Shown here in pieces: positions 60,945 to 64,000 of a stretch of DNA of 64,000 nt. This DNA comes from an uncultured Clostridia bacterium (lineage in GTDB: Bacteria; Bacillota; Clostridia; Oscillospirales; CAG-272), in the NCBI GenBank assembly GCA_948466345.1, contig CAOKAC010000001.1, positions 320,283 through 384,282 on the forward strand, given 5' to 3'. The position numbers were made by a program, and so were the translations under genes. Within the stretch, counting starts at the first letter, position 1, and each line of letters opens with the position of its first letter. The notes beneath the pieces were generated by a model. That model saw nothing but the letters and a program-made list of their open reading frames with translations. It did not search any database and was not told where the DNA came from.

Positions 60945-62918
60945 ATGGACCATTTTGAATTAGTATCAAATTACAAGCCTACCGGCGACCAGCCACAGGC
61001 GATTGACAGTCTGGTTCGGGGACTGGAGTGTGGCATGAAAGGCCAGGTGCTCATGGGTGTCACCGGATCCGGAAAAACCTTCACCATGGCAAACGTAATC
61101 GCCAGAATGAACCGGCCAACGCTTGTTATCGCACATAATAAAACACTTGCGGCACAGCTCTGCAGTGAATTTCGTGAGTTTTTCCCAAATAACGCGGTGG
61201 AATATTTCGTCTCCTACTACGACTATTATCAGCCGGAAGCATATATCCCCGGAAAGGATATGTATATTGAAAAGGTCTCGTCTATTAACGATGAGATTGA
61301 TAAACTGCGCCACAGTGCAACCAGCGCTCTGTTTGAGCGGCGGGATGTAATTATCGTAGCCAGCGTGTCCTGTATCTATTCCCTAGGCCCCCCGGAGGAA
61401 TATGCCGCACAGGTGCTGGCCCTGCGTCCTGGTATGCAAATGGAGCGGGATGAGCTGGCCAAACGGCTGATCAACGTTAGTTACAATCGAAATGATATGA
61501 ATTTTATCCGTAATACTTTCCGTATGCGGGGGGACACCCTGGAAGTTTTTCCCGCTAGCCAGACGGACAAAGCCATCCGGGTGGAATTTTTCGGGGATGA
61601 GATTGACCGCGTATCGGAATTTGATCCTCTAACCGGCAAAATCCTGCAGAATTTGAATTATGCCGCCATTTATCCTGCAAACCATTACGTGGTGAACCAC
61701 AGCAAAATGGAAAAGGCACTGGGTAAAATTGAAAAGGAATTGGAAGAACGAATTGCCTATTTTGAGGGAGCGGGTAAGCTCCTGGAAGCACAGCGAATTG
61801 AAGAGCGCACCCGGTATGACATGGAAATGCTCCGGGAAATCGGATTTTGTTCCGGCATCGAAAACTACTCCCGGATCCTTGCAGGACGGGAGCCGGGGGC
61901 CGTTCCTTATACCCTGTTGGATTATTTCCCAAAGGATTTTTTGCTGTTTATTGATGAATCTCACGTAATGATCCCCCAGGTACGAGGTATGTTCGGGGGA
62001 GATCATGCCCGCAAAACCAATCTGGTAGATTACGGATTTCGTTTGCCGTCCGCATATGACAACCGACCCCTGAATTTTGCAGAATTTGAGAGCAAACTGA
62101 ACCAGGTGGTCATGGTGTCCGCTACCCCGGCGGAGTATGAGCGAAGCCACGCCGAAGCTATTGTGGAACAGATTATCCGTCCTACAGGATTGTTGGACCC
62201 ACAGGTGGAAGTACGTCCCGTCGCTACCCAGGTAGACGACGTACTGGGAGAAATTCGCCTCCGGGTAGAAAAAGGAGAGCGTGTGCTGGTTACCACGCTT
62301 ACCAAAAAAATGGCGGAAGACCTTACCGAATATCTGGATACACAGGAAATACGGGTGAAGTATATTCACCACAACGTAGATACTATGGAACGCAGCGAAC
62401 TGCTCCGGGATTTGCGTATGGGAGTGTTCGACGTTCTGGTAGGTATTAACCTGCTGCGGGAAGGCATCGACTTGCCGGAAGTAACGCTGGTAGCAGTTTT
62501 GGACGCGGATAAAGAAGGCTTCTTGCGCAGCGAGTCTTCCTTGATTCAGATTATCGGCCGCGCGGCCCGAAACGCCGGCGGAAAAGTAATTTTGTATGCG
62601 GACAAGATCACCGGTTCTATGCAGCGCGCCATGAGTGAGACAGAACGCCGGCGGAAAATCCAGCAAAAATATAATGAAGAACACGGCATCACGCCGACAA
62701 CCATAAAAAAGCAAATCAGCGAACTAATTAAAATTAGTGCGGCGGAAGATACACCCAAAAAAGGAAAGAAAAAACATCTTACCCGTCAGGAAATGGAGAC
62801 GGAAATACAACGGCTGCGTGAGGAAATGCAAAAAGCTTCAAAAGAACTGCGATTTGAAGAAGCGGCGTATCTGCGGGACAGAATCCGCGCGCTGGAAACA
62901 ACAAAGGCAGGAAAATAA
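60945..62918 (+). CDS. uvrB: Excinuclease ABC subunit B
   Basis: A 657-residue damage-recognition helicase-like subunit of nucleotide excision repair. Walker [13 protein letters not shown] is at about residue 38. The beta-hairpin region [12 protein letters not shown] is at about 92, DEID..RHSAT after it, and DESHV motif II at about 338. Motifs V/VI read [14 protein letters not shown] and [16 protein letters not shown] domain (about 620-655) for UvrC binding closes the protein. Start at 60945 with AAGGGGG upstream. Confidence 0.97.
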   Translation: MDHFELVSNYKPTGDQPQAIDSLVRGLECGMKGQVLMGVTGSGKTFTMANVIARMNRPTLVIAHNKTLAAQLCSEFREFFPNNAVEYFVSYYDYYQPEAYIPGKDMYIEKVSSINDEIDKLRHSATSALFERRDVIIVASVSCIYSLGPPEEYAAQVLALRPGMQMERDELAKRLINVSYNRNDMNFIRNTFRMRGDTLEVFPASQTDKAIRVEFFGDEIDRVSEFDPLTGKILQNLNYAAIYPANHYVVNHSKMEKALGKIEKELEERIAYFEGAGKLLEAQRIEERTRYDMEMLREIGFCSGIENYSRILAGREPGAVPYTLLDYFPKDFLLFIDESHVMIPQVRGMFGGDHARKTNLVDYGFRLPSAYDNRPLNFAEFESKLNQVVMVSATPAEYERSHAEAIVEQIIRPTGLLDPQVEVRPVATQVDDVLGEIRLRVEKGERVLVTTLTKKMAEDLTEYLDTQEIRVKYIHHNVDTMERSELLRDLRMGVFDVLVGINLLREGIDLPEVTLVAVLDADKEGFLRSESSLIQIIGRAARNAGGKVILYADKITGSMQRAMSETERRRKIQQKYNEEHGITPTTIKKQISELIKISAAEDTPKKGKKKHLTRQEMETEIQRLREEMQKASKELRFEEAAYLRDRIRALETTKAGK

Positions 62919-62991
62919 GGCTGCGCTGGCTCGATATGCCAAAAGTCGGCAGAAATTTCCTCTCCTGTCGGAAAACGGCTGCTTTTTATAC

Positions 62992-63020
62992 TTGACAAAA
63001 AGGACCCAAATGTATAGAAT
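62992..63020 (+). promoter_or_regulatory. Promoter of the DUF1292 gene
   Basis: TTGACA and TAGAAT with a 17-bp spacer, 40 bp before the start codon (AAAGGAG ribosome site). Confidence 0.8.
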
Positions 63021-63060
63021 AATAGTAGCAAGCAAACTCTATCAACAAAGGAGATTAAAC

Positions 63061-63369
63061 ATGGCAGACGAACTTTTTGAGAGTGATGTTTTCACACTCA
63101 CCGATGAAGAAGGCAACGAGGATGATTACGAGCTGATCGGAACGGTAGAGGTAGATGACGTTACGTACTATGCTCTCATTCCCTGCACAGACGATGATAA
63201 AGAGGCTACAGAATATATTGTCCTGCGCGGCGAAAAAGACGAAGATGGAGAAGACGTTCTGGTATCTATTGAGGATGACGAGGAGTTTGACCGGATCGCT
63301 GACATTTTTGACGATGAATTTGCCGATATTGATTACGATGAAGGCGCCGAGGCAGACGACGAAGAATAA
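63061..63369 (+). CDS. DUF1292 (YrzB-like) acidic protein
   Basis: A 102-residue, very acidic protein of the DUF1292 family. FTLTDEEGNEDDYELIGTVEVDDVTYYALIP is the conserved small beta domain and a long Asp/Glu tail follows. In Firmicutes the gene often accompanies ruvX. The molecular function is not known to me. A structured RNA gene follows closely. Confidence 0.88.
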   Translation: MADELFESDVFTLTDEEGNEDDYELIGTVEVDDVTYYALIPCTDDDKEATEYIVLRGEKDEDGEDVLVSIEDDEEFDRIADIFDDEFADIDYDEGAEADDEE

Positions 63370-63378
63370 ATAAACGGA

Positions 63379-63592
63379 CAGCCTGCGGTGTTTGTGATAA
63401 AGTTTTTAATTAAACCCACAGTTGATTCATGGAGTTCGACCCCAAAACGGGAATGCAGGCCTCCCGCCCGCCTCTCCTTATGTGACAGGCGGAATCGGAT
63501 GTTGGAAGCACGAAGTGCGGGTATAGGACACCACCTTGCTTAGGGCAGGGTTTCTTAATTATGGCTTTACACGGCACGGTGGGTCGTACAGT
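63379..63592 (+). ncRNA. ssrS: Structured RNA, probable 6S RNA
   Basis: About 210 nt without a coding frame but with a long closing stem. GCCTGC and GTGTTTGTGATAAAG on the 5' side pair with CTTTACACGGCAC and GGTGGGT on the 3' side, with small bulges and G-U pairs. A large, partly open centre lies between, with internal helices such as GGCAGGGT/ACCCAC-like and GCACGAAGTGC. Size, rod shape and an open centre match 6S RNA, the sigma-70 RNA polymerase decoy. Identification rests on shape and remembered sequence blocks (GTGCGGGTATAGGACACC), so other RNA classes remain possible. Confidence 0.55.
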
Positions 63593-63601
63593 TGGATGAT
63601 C

Positions 63602-63642
63602 CCCCGCAAATAGATTGTATGAAAATACATCTGTTTGCGGGG
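63602..63642 (+). terminator. Hairpin after the structured RNA
   Basis: CCCCGCAAA and TTTGCGGGG with an inner GATTGTAT/ATACATC helix; no strong U-tract, so it may be a processing or boundary hairpin. Confidence 0.5.
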
Positions 63643-63648
63643 ATTTCC

Positions 63649-63686
63649 AAAAAGGGTGGAAGAGTATTCTTCCACCCTTTTTGTTT
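63649..63686 (+). terminator. Terminator after the structured RNA
   Basis: AAAAAGGGTGGAAG-AGTATT-CTTCCACCCTTTTTG, a strong stem with a T-run. Confidence 0.9.
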
Positions 63687-63736
63687 CCCTCCCTATCCAA
63701 ACGGAAAGTATGGATTTTAGAAGGATATCATTTCCA

Positions 63737-63765
63737 TTGACACAGAAAAGTACATATGTTATGAT
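63737..63765 (+). promoter_or_regulatory. Promoter of the terminal T-box leader
   Basis: Perfect TTGACA and TATGAT with a 17-bp spacer. Confidence 0.8.
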
Positions 63766-63774
63766 GTTTATGCA

Positions 63775-64000
63775 GTATAAAAGCCGGACCAAAAAACGGA
63801 TCCTGCAAATATGCAAAAGACAATGAAAAGAAAGAGTAGGCGGATAGGCAGTCTGCAGAGAGAGGATGATCGGTGCAAATCCTTGGCTTACCCCCGGCGA
63901 AGCAGTCTTGGAGTCGCTGCCCGAAGGATGTATCTGTAGGCGCAGACGGGTTTCTCCCGTTACAGAGAAGCGGCATTTTTGTGCCGACAGAGTGCAAAGA
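63775..64000 (+). promoter_or_regulatory. T-box leader, 3' end outside window
   Basis: AGTA box (63837-63840), GGCAG/CTGCC lower stem, AGAGAG followed by GGATGATCGGTGCAAATCC in Stem I, a GACGGG...CCCGTTA segment (F-box CCGTTA) and a GGCA...TGCC hairpin appear in T-box order. The AAnnGGTGG-type T-box sequence and terminator would lie just past the window. The specifier codon could not be fixed by eye, so the amino acid is open. The gene it controls is outside. Confidence 0.72.

Noticed and set aside
61629..62714. 361-codon frame opposite uvrB
   Set aside because: Antisense shadow of UvrB with no motif or ribosome site.

Overview
The window looks like a chromosome segment of a strictly anaerobic, fermentative Clostridia-type Firmicute. 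The evidence is a split (archaeal-type) glutamate synthase, a type III glutamine synthetase, LL-diaminopimelate aminotransferase, indolepyruvate:ferredoxin oxidoreductase, AdhE under a Rex repressor, two [FeFe]-hydrogenase-type proteins, T-box leaders and consensus SigA promoters with 17-bp spacers. The species cannot be named from sequence alone.

Layout. (1) 1-1274: the end of murC and a tRNA-Trp. (2) 1275-7830: a ~6.6 kb element integrated in the 3' end of tRNA-Trp, flanked by a 25-bp direct repeat. It carries excisionase-like, replisome-organiser, Fic/ribbon-helix-helix, XRE and ImmA genes, but its integrase, DnaC-like ATPase and sigma factor are broken by truncation or internal deletion. 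(3) 7890-23056 (minus strand): nadE, dapL, dapF, carB, carA, purF, an XRE membrane protein, guaA, an Amt-PII fusion and glnN. (4) 23465-28731 (plus strand): a three-gene glutamate synthase, a short type I glutamine synthetase and an ANTAR antiterminator. (5) 28765-30493: a Trp-type T-box, a leader peptide and trpB. (6) 30661-39083: MATE exporter, small alarmone synthetase, then a leftward iorA-iorB-mnmM-like-stalk protein-aroK run, a membrane protein and a DHH phosphoesterase. (7) 39172-44838: a frameshifted small ORF, Cu/Zn SOD, a GH37/GH63-like glycosidase, nucleoside hydrolase, patatin and a CorC/HlyC protein. (8) 44884-49122: a P2A ATPase behind a probable Mn2+ (yybP-ykoY) riboswitch, a ribokinase-family kinase and ruvX. 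(9) 49209-58109: a leftward redox operon rex-adhE-kinase fold-2Fe2S-2Fe2S-HydS-PP2C-hydrogenase. (10) 58304-64000: LysR regulator, sodium symporter, uvrB, DUF1292 protein, a structured RNA (probable 6S RNA) and the start of a second T-box leader.

How it fits together. Regions 3 and 4 group enzymes that make glutamine and glutamate with several that consume glutamine or ammonia (PurF, CarA, GuaA, NadE). The leaders of glnN, guaA and glutamate synthase each start with a related motif (GGCAAnGryGTCTT) exactly 9 nt after the -10 box and contain terminator-type hairpins. An ANTAR protein, an RNA-binding antiterminator with a receiver domain lacking its phospho-acceptor Asp, is encoded beside them. 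I infer a nitrogen-responsive attenuation regulon. Region 9 joins NADH sensing (Rex), NADH disposal (AdhE) and H2 sensing or production with a phosphatase and a kinase-fold protein, suggesting a phosphorylation-linked redox signalling unit.
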